64,000 bases of DNA from Chlorops oryzae (GCA_020466095.1 CM035806.1:61764229-61828228), one strand, 5' to 3'. Shown: positions 43,884 to 56,574, counted from the stretch's first letter. The notes: generated by a model not told the origin, from the letters alone. Made by a program: numbers and translations.

Positions 43884-44107
43884 CTGCAAATAGGAATTAT
43901 CGTTAACATCCTGAATATTTCGCTGTTTTGCGTAAAAAAACGTAAAAAATTTATCTAGACACACAAATGCAACGTTAAATCAAACCCAATAAAATACCGT
44001 GATACCCTACTTAAAAATAACTGACCACAATCAAAGCTTTTGAGACGATCGAAAATGTACCCCCACACTGCAGTGGTAAACGTAACAATAAAAATGAAAT
44101 AACAAAA
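43884..44107. other. Region upstream of the FGF core exon
   Basis: Expected intron or 5' flank of the FGF8-like gene. No first exon or promoter is identifiable. Confidence 0.3.
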
Positions 44108-44553
44108 AAAGTAACGGAGCTATAGTCAGGCGAGCCTCACAATAAAATACCCGACACAGACCTACATGTTTCAAAAATTATCAAAAAACACGCCCGAAAA
44201 ACAGAAGCATTAACAAAGGACATTCCGAAAAATTTTAAGGTCATGCGGGGCCCCATACACCGAATTTTGTTCAATTTCTTTATGAAAACGGCCCCTTTGA
44301 CGCGCCCACGTTTGAATTCGAATCGTAGGCTTAAATGTACGCTTAAATGCAAAATTTCATTTTGGGACAGTTTTTGGTGTTTTTCGTGACAGAACCTAGT
44401 ACTGGAGCTACTCTTAAAAATGGTCCTACCGGGCTCATTCTTGAACTTGTTCTTACTCGTGTCCCCGTGAGCACGCATACCGAATTTCTTTAAGATAGCT
44501 CAACGCCTTCGATAAGAAAAATCTATACAAACAGACAGACAGACAGACAACAC

Positions 44554-44632
<79 letters not shown>

Positions 44633-44730
44633 GCGACAGACAGAAACAACAGACAGACAGACAGACAGACAGAACAGACAGACAGACAGACAGACGAAGA
44701 CAGACAGACAGACAGACGACAGACGACAAT
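44108..44730 (-). mobile_element. DINE-like family A copy with expanded GTCT microsatellite
   Basis: Begins GTAACGGAGCTATAGTC with hairpin core TCAGGCGAGCCTCA, then ACCCGACACAGAC, body blocks and GATAAGAAAAATCTATAC. Its GTCY tract has grown to about 195 bp of (CAGA)n at 44533-44725, after which the element's 5' part is lost. This shows the mini-me model of microsatellite birth inside the element. Confidence 0.7.
44533..44725. repeat. (CAGA)n microsatellite, about 195 bp
   Basis: Mostly perfect CAGA units with a few interruptions (CACA, CGACAGA, AACAGA). It produces long artefactual LSVCLSV-type frames on the minus strand. Confidence 0.95.
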
Positions 44731-45307
44731 GTAGACGAAAAAGTACAGATAACAATACCGATAGATAAAACAGAAACAACACGTTCTGGTGTTAACAAAC
44801 AGAACGAATATCCCTTTTCGACATTTGAAAAAATTTATATGTCAATTACGACTTGTTTGAGGTTACAAAACAAAACAATTAAACAACACATACAGCAATA
44901 GATTGAAAATTAAGAAAAGTTTACAGACTTAAGCACATCGAAGACAGGTAACTATATAATATGATAAAAATTAACACTACAAAAGCCAATTTGCAGACAT
45001 TTTGGTTTTAAACAGCAACAGCCATAAATAACGGAAAAAAGTATAGCATAATGCTATTTGAAATTTTTACACTTGAAACAACCCTTTTATGCCATACCCA
45101 TTATACGATTTGCCGAATTTCGAGTTACAATTAAGAACAAAGATTAATCCAAAGCTACCAGCCAAGTTTTATAAATTTCAAAAGGAGAAACGAAACAATA
45201 AAGTGTCAAGCAGGCCAGACATCATACCAGAACAACGATCAGACAAGACAGTAAGCTGATAAGATATGACGAGAAATTGTATTTAGAGCAGGCTAGAAAC
45301 CCAACAA

Positions 45308-45589
45308 GCCGCCCTTTTGCCATGCCCACTTTTCGAGTTTTTGGAAAATGTAATCGGAGGCTTAAATTAAAGCTGAAATTCAATAATGTATGTAAGCATC
45401 CCGAAAAATGCTGACCTTAGCACAGTTTTTGAAATCTTTGTGACAGACCCTAGTACTGGAGATACCTATCCATAAAAACATTCCGGGCTGGTCCATTTTC
45501 GAACTTGTTCTCACTCATGTCTCCACGAACAAGCATTCCATTCATCAAGACAGCTCAACTCTTTGATAAGAAATCAGTACAGGCAGAAA

Positions 45590-45638
<49 letters not shown>

Positions 45639-45797
45639 GGACAGACGGACAGACGGACAGACAGATGGAAATGGCTAAGTCGGTTACGCTGATCATTTCC
45701 ATACACATTTTGTATGGCCAATCTCGAATGGTTCTGGATGTTACACACAACCGCACAAATGAAGTACATCCTCTGCACGGTGTGTAACGGGTATAAA
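45308..45797 (-). mobile_element. DINE-like family A copy, 3'-truncated, with (CAGA)n
   Basis: Starts in the body (GCCCTTTTGCCATGCCCACT), includes GTACTGGAGATACC, AACTTGTTCTCACTC, a (GACA)n tract at 45590-45665, TACACATTTTGTATGG and a CACAACC block, and ends GGTGTGTAACGGGTATA. The hairpin end is absent. Confidence 0.65.
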
Positions 45798-48164
45798 AAC
45801 ACTAAGAAAGCTCGTGCCAGCTAGAAAGGAAGTGCTTGTGCTGAGAGCAGTAAATTCCTGTGAAATGAATATGAGTATTATTTCCCATGCCAAAATAATT
45901 ATAAATTTTTATTCCCCCAAAAAAAATATAGCCCTTTTTATGCAAGTAGGGTATTCGAGTAACTGATGAAACCTGATCGTTCTTTGCTGGCATATTCGGC
46001 AACATACATACATAACATACATACCACCATGGCCAACAAATCGTGAGCCAAAATTTTGTGCACAGTGTCATTTGGACAATACCGGGAGTGGTCTTATGAT
46101 GTCCATGTCCTACTCTTTCACATAACCATAATCTGCGTAATATTGTTGTCTGCTTACGTCTGGCGTATCGGAGGTGATTGTAGGCTTGAAATGTCGTATG
46201 GTTTTTTTTTTTTTTTTTTGTGCTTTCAGACCAGTGCCGCGCTCCTTTGAATCGAAATTATTTATTCATTTTTATTTTTAAAGTGTAAGCAACTTATATG
46301 ACTGAAATTTCTGATATCGTCTGACGAGCTCTATGGTCGGTCGCTTTTGCGCAAAGAGTGCATTTGCCGGTATTGCGCGCTAAGGGCTTTTCCGAAAGCC
46401 TTTCACACATTTTCGTTTCGATTTTTTTGAAAGCTTCTTTTCATACTGAATCCAACTACAAACTACCAACGTGAACCCATATAAAGTCAGAACCTGAGAA
46501 ATTTTAAGATTCAGGAGAGCAAACATAGGAAGATTAGTCTCCCTTGTCGCAGGCCCCACTGCCGCCTAGAATACCAGCTCCACAAAATGTAGGCTGAGAC
46601 TTCAAATATTCTAAGAAGCATTTCGTAAATCACAACGAGCTGTGTGCACGAAAGCCATCTTAATGTCCTCTTCTTCTCAAGGACAATACATATTATGAAA
46701 AAATAACAAAATAATAATAAATGCCAGTGCCTCTATTTCGCTAGGGAGTGAAAACCTAACCATGAATCAGATAATGATATCATAGACAACTGTTTTCTTG
46801 CTCTTATGATGGCTAATGTGATCAAAACATGTTGATGCTCGTTTCGAAGTCATTTTTATAATTGAAAAGCGAATAAGTAAGATGTTTGCGGATGGTGCTA
46901 ATCAGGGCTTCAGTCATTTAATCAAAATGCCTCGTTTTTACTAATGCAAAAAACAATCTACTACTATTTTACCTTTCATCCGGTTTCAAAAGCATGCACG
47001 AGACAACAATAGGCTGACTATAGCTCGCTCGCTTTTGAAAAAAAAAAAACAACAAAATAAATAAAAATGGAAAAAACACACGCTATCAAGAGCAGGTGCT
47101 CATGAATTGTGGTGTAATAAAGACGGGTAGTCAATACAAGCACGAATGGTGTAGGTCTTGTTCTTTGGCCATATTTTCCGCCAAGTTTAATCCTCGATTT
47201 TTGGTGCTCGTTGTCGATTCAAGTGAGACTGCACGGCATTCGAGCATTTGCCGGCATCGATTGGCGATTACTCCGTTGCCCGGATGGGTGTGCAGATGTG
47301 ACATGTTCTGTCCGTGCGTCTATAAAAGGCACTTGTTCAATGTCATGTCGTTCTGCTTTTGCTTTTGCTTTTACTTTTGCTTTTTTCCATCTCTTCTGAT
47401 TCCATTTGGAATTATAAAAATCGCATTTAATAGGAATTTATTGAAATGCACTCAAGTTGGGAAAAAAAAAATCTATATTGGATCCTCTCAGCAGTACCCC
47501 GGCTAAGCGCCTTACAAAGAAAAAAAAAAAAAAAAAAACTATATAAAATAGAATAAAAGGCGTCTTCTAGTTATCTTGAACATTTTTGAATTTCTGTCCC
47601 TACCAGTAAGGAAGCTCTTGAAGTGCTCTGCAAATCATTTCAGGTCTTTTCATATGAGAATATGATGACTGTAATTATCGATTTAGCATGAATTTAATGT
47701 CGATTTAAGTGCTACTAAGCTCACTATATTGCATTGATGCTCATTGAATGTAATTTTTTTTTTTTTTTAATTTTTTTATAAAAAAAACCAACTTTAATCC
47801 TAATAATTCTATAAAAGAAAAAGAGGATAGCCGCAGAGAAGAAAGTAAATTTGCCTTAAAAAAATAAATTGCGGATAGTCATTAACTATTTTTATTCAAA
47901 TGGAAATTATGAATGTTATGGATATTCTCTATAGTGAATGTTCATAATGAATGATGGGCCCATTTGTTTTATAAAAAATTGTAATTATCTCTATAAGAAA
48001 GCATTTATTTTTATTTGAAAAAATGTCTCCCGGTTTTTCGTACATACATACTTAGGTACTTACAATTTAAGCATTTCAAAACTATGTCTGAGCACTCAAA
48101 AGCTATAGGCAGTAATAACACTATTTTACGAAAAATCTGACCTGAACCATCTGATGGAAATTTC
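45798..48164. other. Unassigned intergenic DNA
   Basis: Contains T and A runs (46200-46220, 47037-47050, 47518-47540, 47755-47770) and a faint LINE-tail relative at 46500-46690. The 136-codon frame at 47096-47506 has no domain and overlaps other frames. No gene is supported. Confidence 0.35.
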
Positions 48165-48462
48165 TTAAGTAAAATTTTCTGCTGAATTCGAATATGAAGT
48201 CAGAAATATTTCAAGTGGAACAGTTTTCGAAATATAGGCTGTTTTCCGTTTTTTGAGTTTTGAAAAATAGTGTGGTTGGTAAATTCCACGTGTCTCCGGA
48301 CATACTTAACCGATTTGAAGTTCATACCTATACAATTCAAGGTAATCAAATTCCCTATCAACAATGCCTAAGATACTTTTTGGTCCAACCATTGGCTTAG
48401 AAGCTATTAATGAACTTTTTCAGAAATTTGTTTCATTTTTAATTAATAAAGTTAATTAATAG

Positions 48463-50420
48463 CGTTGCGCGAATGGCAACGATTCCGGTCACCATTTGCC
48501 AAAGATAGACTAAAAGACGCTGAAAAAAAGCTTAGACTAGCTCTAATCAGGGAAAAGGGAATTGAAAAAAGCCACTTCATCCAGAAACTTACGCCCAGGG
48601 GTGTTAATCGGGAGTCCATGTCGTTAGCGAGCCGCACTTTTAAGAATCCTGTATATAGTGAGTCACCTATTCGAAGACCTAACAATGGGTGGGCGCGATC
48701 CGACGAAGAGAAAGCAACGGCTTTTGCAGTACACCTTAGAAGGGGATTTCAATCAAACCCGAGCACTATTGTACACAATTTTCCAACTCAATCCGAAAAC
48801 ACAAACAGAATTCGCGCAAACTTTATTCCGAGTGAGGTATCTAATACCATAAAAAGTGAATTAGTCTGTAAAAAAAAGCCCCCGGACATGATCTTATTAC
48901 TCCGAAAATGTTAAAAAATTTACCTTTCGTAGCAGTAGTAGTATTTTTAACTGTGCTTTTTAATTCTATTATAAAGTATGGTTATTTTCCAAAAGATTGG
49001 AAACGGTCGGTTATTGAAATGGCGCCTAAACCCGGTAAAGATCCTACGCAAACTTTCAAAGCTATTCGAAAAACTTCTGATATCCAAATTGACTCCATTT
49101 CTTCAGGAACAACATATTATTCCTTCCCATCAATTTGGATTCAGAAAAAAACACGGTACTATAGAGCAAGTAAATCGTATTACCAACGAAATAAGAATCG
49201 CATTTGAACATCGCGAGTACTGCTCAGCAGTTTTCTTGGAGGTGCAACAAGCGGCCTATTCTCTATCTTTTGTACACAGCAGATATTCCTAATAGCGATC
49301 GAGTATCAATTTCGACATTTGCTGACGACACAGTGATACTAAGCCGTCACAAGGATATTTGTGCTGCAACTTCTAAGCTCCAAAATGATCTCCGCGAAAT
49401 CCAAGACTGGCTTACTAAATGGCGAATCCAAATAAACGAGCTCAAATGCCGACATATCACTTTCACGCTAAACAGGAAAGCTTCGCCGGACATTTTCCTT
49501 AATAACACACGCATCCCTCAATGTGAAGAAGTTACTTACCTCGGAATTCACTTAGATAAAAGATTGACATGGCGTAAGCACATCGAGGCCAAGAGAACCC
49601 AAATGAAGTTGAAAGCAAGCAGCTTACACTGGCTCATAAATAATCGCTCTGATTTAAAACTAAACAGATTATAAAGTCCTTCTGTACAAGCAAGTTATTA
49701 AACCAATATGGACGTATGGTTTGCAATTATATGGACATGCAAGCGCTTCGAATATAGACATTGTACAGAGAGCACAATCCAAAATCCTAAGGACAATTAC
49801 GGAGCCCCATGGTTTGTTACAAATGAAAGAATACATAGAGAGCTCAACGTAGAAATGGTGAAAACGGAATTCGCCAAAATCAAAGAAAATTATTTTTGTA
49901 AACTGCAAGCTCACGTAAATCCACTCGCGCGTTCACTAACAAATACAGCACACTATTCGAGGCTAAAAAGAAATGATCGACCAGCGGTTCCAAATACAAC
50001 AGGTGCAATCCATGCACATTCAACAACACAGCTTTCCTAGCTGATTGCCGACGCGGTTTTCGGAGTGCAATCCATGCACTTCCAAAAACAACAGCTTTCC
50101 TAGCTATAAGTTCAAAAATCTACATCCTCCCGGGTAATCCACTGCATAACCACCTTACTGAGCTTTATACAATGCTCTCCAACATCGTTCTCAATTACAT
50201 GTGCTCCTACACACACATCATAAAAGCCTAGCTCCAGCGAAAAGGCACGTAATTATCAAAAAAATACATCTCATAAAGGATTCTTCAAAACTGAATATGC
50301 TCTGTGATATGTAATTTGTGTAACTTTAGGTGTAAGATTTAAAAAAAATTATTGATAGACTCCTATCCTTAAGGAGTGTTCCAATAAATAAAATGAATTG
50401 TTTAAAAAAAAAAAAAAAAA
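48463..50420 (+). mobile_element. 5'-truncated jockey-clade LINE with poly(A) and target duplication
   Basis: The copy has a 3' run of about 17 A (50404-50420) and ATTAATAG on both sides (48455-48462 and 50421-50428). A polyadenylation-like AATAAA is at 50385. It lacks the 5' ORF and endonuclease. Insertion into the AT-rich loop of the palindrome fits target-primed reverse transcription at an A/T-rich site. Confidence 0.8.
48465..50040 (+). pseudogene. Reverse transcriptase remnant of jockey-clade LINE
   Basis: Frames in order: 48465-48914 (the EN-RT linker with WARSDEEKATAFAVHLRR), 48908-49060 (FPKDWKRSVIEMAPKPGKDP), 49020-49250 (FEKLLISKL, QFGFRKKHGTIEQVNRIT, CSAVFLEVQQA), and 49255-49674 (LLYTADIP, the catalytic FADD at 49318-49329, YLGIHLDKRLTW). 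A further frame to about 50040 covers the thumb/C-terminal region. At least three frameshifts are present. A deletion between VQQA and LLYTADIP removes roughly 100 residues, including the first catalytic Asp region. Non-functional. Confidence 0.8.
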
Positions 50421-50668
50421 ATTAATAGCTTCTTAGCCAATGGTTGGACCAAAAAGTATCTTAGGCATTGTCGATAGGGAATTTGATTACCTTGAATTGT
50501 ATAGGTATGTCCTTTAAATCGGTATAGTATGTCCGAAGATAATTGGAATTTACCAACCATACTATTTTTCAAAACTCAAAAAAACGGAAAACAGCCTATA
50601 TTTTGAAAACTGTTCCACTTAAAAATTTTCTGACTTCATATTCGGATTCAGCAGAAAATTTTTCTAAG

Positions 50669-51160
50669 GAATTGAGCATCAAAAGCAGAAGGTCGCAAAT
50701 TTTTTAAATTTTCTTAAACTAGTGTAATTATAGGTTAACTGCGTCGTACAAATATACCTATTACTGATCCATTGAATTCTATTCAATAAGGTTTGATGTT
50801 GTACCTACATTGCTTCATACACTCTTTGCGTGTGTAATCAATCAAAATTTTTATCCCATCCATTGTTAACGTGGAGGCGGGTGCTAATGTCTGCCGATAT
50901 CTAAAATTGAAACCAGATACAAGCAATTTTATCACTCGATATAGAACGAGGTCTCAATATAATCGCTGTGTCTTTTCGTACACGTTTTTGTGTGTTCGAA
51001 TATATTAATTTTTTTTATCAGACATTTTTGTTTTTGACCGATTTTATCTTTACCTACTAAATACCCTTGCATTAAATGAGAGAGCTTATGGTCACCCGCG
51101 ATTAACAAAACTCAAAATAAATATTTTACATAATATTTTCATTATCAGGACAAATCATTA
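50669..51160. other. Unassigned intergenic DNA
   Basis: No gene or repeat recognised. Confidence 0.3.
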
Positions 51161-51614
51161 ACCCTTAACTATGGACGTTACATTTTTGTTACACTACTAT
51201 GGACGTGCGGCCTCACAGATCACTTTGTTTGCGGGCTGGTTTCTATCTTGATGAGTAAGTAGCCAGCGGCCAACACTGTGCCTACTGGCTACGAAGTATA
51301 CGAGATTGTAAGCGACCTGCCTACCAAAGTATATGAGATTGAGATATGAGAGGCGAACTGCCTACCAAAAGCTCACTTCATGAGGTCGTGGTAGGCAATC
51401 ACTTTTAAAAAAGGCCACGCTCGAACAAAAGTATACTAGGATGGTATATGAGATCATATGCATTACCGCATGCGGCCTGCGAAATCTGTTGCGGTTCATC
51501 GCTTCTGTAAGCAGCATTTTGACCGCTTTGTTTTTATCCTTTATAATCACCTTTCAGATCATCAAATCACAAACTGCACGCGGCCTGTGAGACCGCACGT
51601 CCAGAGTTAAAGGA
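51161..51614. mobile_element. Possible piggyBac-like MITE (TTAACCC ends)
   Basis: The left TTAACCCTTAACTATGGACG pairs with the right CGTCCAGAGTTAAAGGA; inner GTGCGGCCTCACAG pairs with CTGTGAGACCGCAC. The interior repeats GCGGCCTGCGA-type and CTGCCTACCAAA motifs. TTAA is clear only on the left, so the superfamily is tentative. Confidence 0.4.
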
Positions 51615-52430
51615 CAAGTATGAATTTATCGAAAATTTGTCTTACCATAAGTATCAAAATAATCCTTACATTGAGCATTAACTGTGGTAACCTGCAAGAA
51701 AGAAAGAGAAAGAGGAAGAGTGAGAGAGAGAGAGAGAGAGTGAAGGAAAAATGTTTAATACTGGTTTTCATAATCAGCTTGGCTAAATATATTAAATTGT
51801 TAAATTATTTTAAATGGCTACGAAATGCACAAAAAAGCCCTTATGTTAGTTTGACGACTTATAATTTAAAACCGTCTTACGCGTGGGTCCCATCCCCCCA
51901 CGCAAAGCGCCGGCATAAATGTTACTACCAATAACAAAGTCAAAGGTTTTTTTTTTATATTATTGTACGTATTACAAACACTGCAACAATCTCTTCGCTT
52001 CTTTATTCTTTATGAAAATTTTTCGTAGCTTCATTCGACTTGAAGACCATTCGAATAAATATTAACGAAGACAAATTCATTAATTTTGGAAAAATTTATT
52101 TGAAAATTATTTATTTTATTGTTTCGCTGGCATTTAAGCAGAGATGTGGTGTTAACGGTGACCTGAAAAATGGACGGCAAATGAAAAATGCGGCAGCTGC
52201 ATTATTGGGAAAACAACAAAGAACGAGATGTCTTTATGTAGGCGAAATGAATTCTTTCAAAAACTAGGTTTGTTTTTTCTTAAATTAAGTAGGTATTTGA
52301 AAACTGCATAGAAACTGACACTGACACTACGACTGTCATTCGCATTTTTGCTTGGGCAGCTTTTTTCTACATTGAATTTTATTATATTTTGTTTTGACAC
52401 TTCATAGTAGTCTGTGGGCATTGTTGAACT
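51615..52430. other. Unassigned DNA with (GA)n
   Basis: A (GA)n run lies at 51720-51741. Overlapping frames at 51620-52267 show no domain. Confidence 0.35.
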
Positions 52431-52778
52431 CCCTGTAGTAATGAAATGGTTTTGGAAAAAAAACAGACCGGACTTAGGTGAGTCCATTTATGACAGACCA
52501 AACGTTTTTTTTATGAAATTTATACCAAACATGACCAGTCTAGGGTTAACCTCTTTCAGATTCACCCTCTTCTTGTCCCAAAATGCGCATTGTTGGGTGA
52601 GTTCAGACAGAGGGACTCACCTGCAAGCAACCCCACACACTTTGAAAAGGGACTGGTTGTTTTTCAATGACAGCCCCATGTTGAAAGAGGTGAGTTGACT
52701 GTATGGAAAGGCGACCGGTCCTGACTTCTTTAGGACCGACCCGCGGATGACCTTGGACTGGTCCCATTTACTGCGGGG
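52431..52778 (+). mobile_element. MITE family H, copy H1
   Basis: Ends CCCTGTAGTAATGAAATGG and CCATTTACTGCGGGG. The interior matches H2 (54575-54911) in inverted orientation over nearly its whole length, including TGGGTGAGTTCAGACAGAGG and GGAAAGGCGACCGGTCCTGA. Non-coding; open frames seen on both copies are coincidental. Confidence 0.7.
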
Positions 52779-54158
52779 ATCTTACTGTGTTGGTGTGTGT
52801 GTTTGTTGTGTGTGTGTGTGTGTGTGTTGTGTGTGTGTGTGTGTGTTCGGTAATCGAATTGTGTGCTTAACCGAAATATTTAAGCTTTGGACTCGGGGCT
52901 CAATGAAAAGGCAGAAAGATATTTGAGAATCACATTTCGATTATTAATTGCTGGATTCTTTTTAAGAAAAGAAGAAGAGCTTAAAGAAACCTTTTCCCTT
53001 TTAACTGTTTCGTTTCATTTCGTTTCATTTCGTTTCGTTTCGTTTCATTTGTGTCTTCAGTTTTGTTTTCGCTGTTGCTGTTGCTGTCGCTTCTCTCGAT
53101 TTCTCTTCTCCACATTCGACGTCTAAATAATCCATGCAAAGGCCATTGATTTCACCTAAAAGAAACCACTTAACTAAGACCATAAAAACAATAGTATTCT
53201 AAGAGCGTGTTGCACGTAAGTAGGGTAGGTTGGTTGTCTTTACTTGAAAAAAGCCCAAAGGGTATTATGACGCTTATGACTGCGCGTTGGACAAAAGCAA
53301 TTCCAAGCGTAAACCCATCACAGACGGTGAAATTCTTTTCTTTCTCCCTTTTGCATTCTTTTGCTTTTTTTTCTTATTCGTTTTCTTTTCTACACCTCGT
53401 TCAAACAAAAGGTTATGTCAAAGCCAAAATCATGCCGTTTCCTTCTTCTCTACTCCTCTCTAAAGCCCATATAGGTACTGCTGCCGAGGTATAAATGGTA
53501 CAAAGCACAAAAAAAAAAAACACATATAACACAAATCTAAGAACGTTAAGCGAAAAACATAAAACAAACAAAAAAATCATAAAAACACAAAAATTAATGA
53601 AATAAAAATAAGAAAAATAAAACGAACGTGAAAATAATTTGCAACGTGAAAATGCAAAATACAAAAAGAAATGGAAAAAGTATTTTGTATGTATGAAAAA
53701 AAAAAAAAACAAAAAAAAGATCAAGTACCTAAGGGAAGCTTTAAAATGTCAAGAAATCGATAATGTGTAAATGGCGTGTAAAATATGCGAAAAGAAAAGA
53801 AGAAATCATACGCAATAAAAATGAATTGTGGAAATCAACAATTTTGTACTTTGCCGCCTTGAGCGAATTCCTCCGACCTGAGCACATTTTTTTGCTTTGT
53901 TTTTTGAAACTTTCAAAATTTGTTATTTATTGCAAGGCACACAGGGAGGTAATCATTGGATATATGTACATAAGTTCATATGTACATTTGCAAAGTAGGT
54001 AGTCACTGAGTTTTATCTGAACTGAAAATAAAAAGAACCTGATTAGCACATTGTTGTACATAAGTTTTGTGGCAATACTTGGGAGCACGGACCCGAAATA
54101 AGAATAATTTTTGAATTTTGAATTTCCGAAATGAAAATGAAAAAATATTATTTAATTT
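52779..54158. other. Unassigned DNA with (GT)n and A-rich tract
   Basis: A (GT)n microsatellite lies at 52793-52846. TTTCGTTTCATTTCG pentamer/decamer repeats lie at 53007-53050 and (GCTGTT)n-like at 53072-53085. An extremely A-rich stretch is at 53500-53720. No gene is supported. Confidence 0.4.
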
Positions 54159-54162
54159 TTAA

Positions 54163-54436
54163 CCCTCTGCGGCTGACGTCGTAGTCTGGCAGACCCCGAA
54201 AAACAGAAAATTTAGCGAGCTTTTGTAAAAGCCGAAGTTACGATCCTTGTACTCTCTTAAAAATGCCTTTATCCTTTTTTTTTTTTGGCTTGAAAACTGT
54301 TTGCTCTTATAAGAAATAAGGCCAAGAACTCGCCAGTTAGGACTCTCAAGAATAAAATCAGTTTAGAGATGAGACGTCTGGTAGACCCCACGTCAGTTAT
54401 ATTGTTAAAATAAGACCACGTCAGCTGAAGAGGGTT
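54163..54436. mobile_element. piggyBac-like MITE (274 bp)
   Basis: TTAA|CCCTCTGCGGCTGACGTC at the left and CGTCAGCTGAAGAGGG|TTAA at the right. The TIR CCCTCTKCRGCTGACGT and a TTAA duplication on both sides are diagnostic of piggyBac. Internal TCTGGCAGACCCC and TCTGGTAGACCCC blocks are also inverted or repeated. No transposase. Confidence 0.75.
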
Positions 54437-54574
54437 AAAATTTCAATTGAAGTGCTAGTCTTAAGCTGCGATCCAACGACCTGCGCCGCTTTTGATCGGG
54501 CCACGAACTCCAACAAATTCCACAATCACTGTCCAGGCTCACATTATGCTCGCATATTGTCAATAAGATATCGA

Positions 54575-54911
54575 CCCCGCAGTAAATGGGACCAGCCGCG
54601 GGTCGGTCCTAAAGAAGTCAGGACCGGTCGCCTTTCCATACAGTCAACTCACCTCTTTCAACATGGGGCTGTCATGGAAAAACAACCAGTCCCTTTTCAA
54701 AGTGTGTGGGGTTGCTTGCAGGTGAGTCCCTCTGTCTGAACTCACCCAACAATGCGCATTTTGGGACAGGAAGAGGTTGAATCCGATAGAGGGTAACCCT
54801 AGACTGGTCATGTTTCGTCTAAATTTCATAAAAAATTTGGGGTCTATCCTAAATGGGGTCATCTAGGTCCAGGCCTGTTATTTTCCAAAACCATTGCATT
54901 ACTACTGGGGG
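54575..54911 (-). mobile_element. MITE family H, copy H2
   Basis: CCCCGCAGTAAATGGGACC at the left, and the right end reads (reverse complement) CCCCCAGTAGTAATGCAATGG. Inverted relative to H1, about 1.8 kb away. Confidence 0.7.
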
Positions 54912-55186
54912 AACAGTCACACTTGTCAGCATCAGAGTCCAAAAATTTAGCGTTCAAACCATCGACGAATTGTTTGCGGCAAAAACAGGCGTATCTCGCA
55001 GATAGTTCGATGGTTTTTCGATCAGATATATAAAACGTATTCTTTGATTTGTTGTTTTTAATCAGAAAATAAAATTGAACTAGTCTACAAGGACCTGAAA
55101 TCCGCAAAAAAAAAAAAAAAAAAACCTGAGTTTAGCAAGCGAGAACGCATAAGAAGGATTTAACAATTACCTAAATATGTAGGTAC
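54912..55186. other. Unassigned DNA
   Basis: Includes an 18-nt A run near 55106. No gene is supported. Confidence 0.3.
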
Positions 55187-55361
55187 AATAGACTCTCATT
55201 ATTTCAAAACCTTCGATAATTCGAACCTCTCTATAATTCAAAGTGATCACGAGCTCTCTACAAAATCTCTTTATCCAGTCGATTCTCGTTAATTCAAACA
55301 CTCGATTTTTCGTAATATTTTAAGAGTCCCTCGAGCTTCGAATTAACGAAAGTCTGCTGTA
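55187..55361. mobile_element. pogo-like MITE M
   Basis: TA|CAATAGACTCTCATTATTTC and GAATTAACGAAAGTCTGCTG|TA form imperfect TIRs with TA on both sides. The interior repeats AATTCRAA/TCTCTATAATTC motifs like those of L. Confidence 0.55.
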
Positions 55362-56574
55362 TAAGAAACTCAATTGAAGGTTGTTCGCAGGGCTTTATTC
55401 TATGTATTTTTAAAAGAGATTAGTGCTCGCGATTATAAAAATCAAAATCATTTCGCAAAGAAAATTAATGGCTTAAAACTTTTGTATTCTGAAAGTTAGT
55501 TATCATCTAACATAGATAATTTAATCTAAGATAGTTTAGCTATCTTCAATAGGTATTTTCTTGGTATGTCTAGCCTAAAAATATACGAACAGTGTATTGA
55601 GTTAAAAATGTCCATATGGTTATTGAACATGTGTACCTACCTATTCGGCAAGGAGTTGGAATGCATTTAAGCCTACACCTATATAATTTTTTTTATTCTC
55701 AAATCCGAAGTATGAGATACTCTGCTCTACCGAAATATTTGCTTTTGTTCGTCGGATTCAAAGCTACCGCTGCATGCGCAATCACATTTCTTCAACCTTT
55801 TCAATTTTTTGTTTTTCATTTTTTCATTTTTTGTGTTTCCATTTCCTTTTCTTTTACCTTAGAAAATCTGAATCTGAATTTCTTTCGATGTGCTTTGCAT
55901 ACAAATAAAGCACGTAAGTTCGAGAATTATAAGACTTTATTGTGTGTGGCTGTTTTGTCTGGCTGTGCATTTGATTTTCTTAGCGGACGATTGTCAATAG
56001 ACCGACATTCAAATTTAGCACTATCTTACGTGACTGCCAAGCAAGTGACCACCTAGTTGAACTGTTCTTGAACGACGACGCGACGCGACGCGACGCCTTC
56101 CGCCTCCGATTAAAGCTCTCAAATGAAGATGCATTCGATTGTGTAGCGGAGTTACTGTTGAACAAAATCGCTATGCAGTGAAATCTTGCAACAGAGAATA
56201 GCAACAAAATAAGCTAAGGACAAGAGAGCTTCTGCTGGCGAAACGAAAAGGGGAAAAAAGAAGAAGAAGAGAAGAATTTTAAGGAATTTCATTTCTATTG
56301 GTAATCTTTCGAACAAAAGAAAATAGAATTGCCCGAGGAAGATATTCGTTCCATACAGACAAATGAACGTACTCTAAATGCATATTGGAATACGCATGAA
56401 AGGATAATGTCTCATGTGTTTTTTTTTTCGGAGCTTTATGGCGCTATTTACCTACCTTTCGATTGCTTTTCACGGTTTTACGAAAATACATACATGGGCA
56501 CATACAACATACATACATATGTGTGGAACGGTATGGCATGGCATTGTATGTGAAAAAAAAGTAAGAAAAAAAAA
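55362..56574. other. Unassigned DNA
   Basis: The 146-codon frame at 55616-56056 has hydrophobic stretches but no recognised domain or splice context. A (GACGC)n run is at 56078-56095. No gene is supported. Confidence 0.3.

Larger units (their letters stand above)
48165..50668. repeat. Long palindrome arms flanking a LINE
   Basis: The left arm (about 48165-48415) and right arm (50423-50668) are reverse complements over about 250 bp with scattered differences (for example CCAACCATTGGCTTAGAAGC against GCTTCTTAGCCAATGGTTGG, and GAATATGAAGTCAGAAA against TTTCTGACTTCATATTC). The pre-insertion structure would be a foldback with a spacer of about 40 bp, into which the LINE integrated. No TIR superfamily signature was recognised at the outer ends. 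Confidence 0.75.

Noticed and set aside
44453..44798. Minus-strand frames of 91-109 codons rich in LSVCLSV
   Set aside because: They are translations of the (CAGA)n tract inside a family A element, open in several frames at once. The same applies to 45545-45802 and 59947-60291.
47096..47506. 136-codon plus-strand ORF
   Set aside because: No recognisable domain, and a second frame is open over the same region; composition does not distinguish it from chance.
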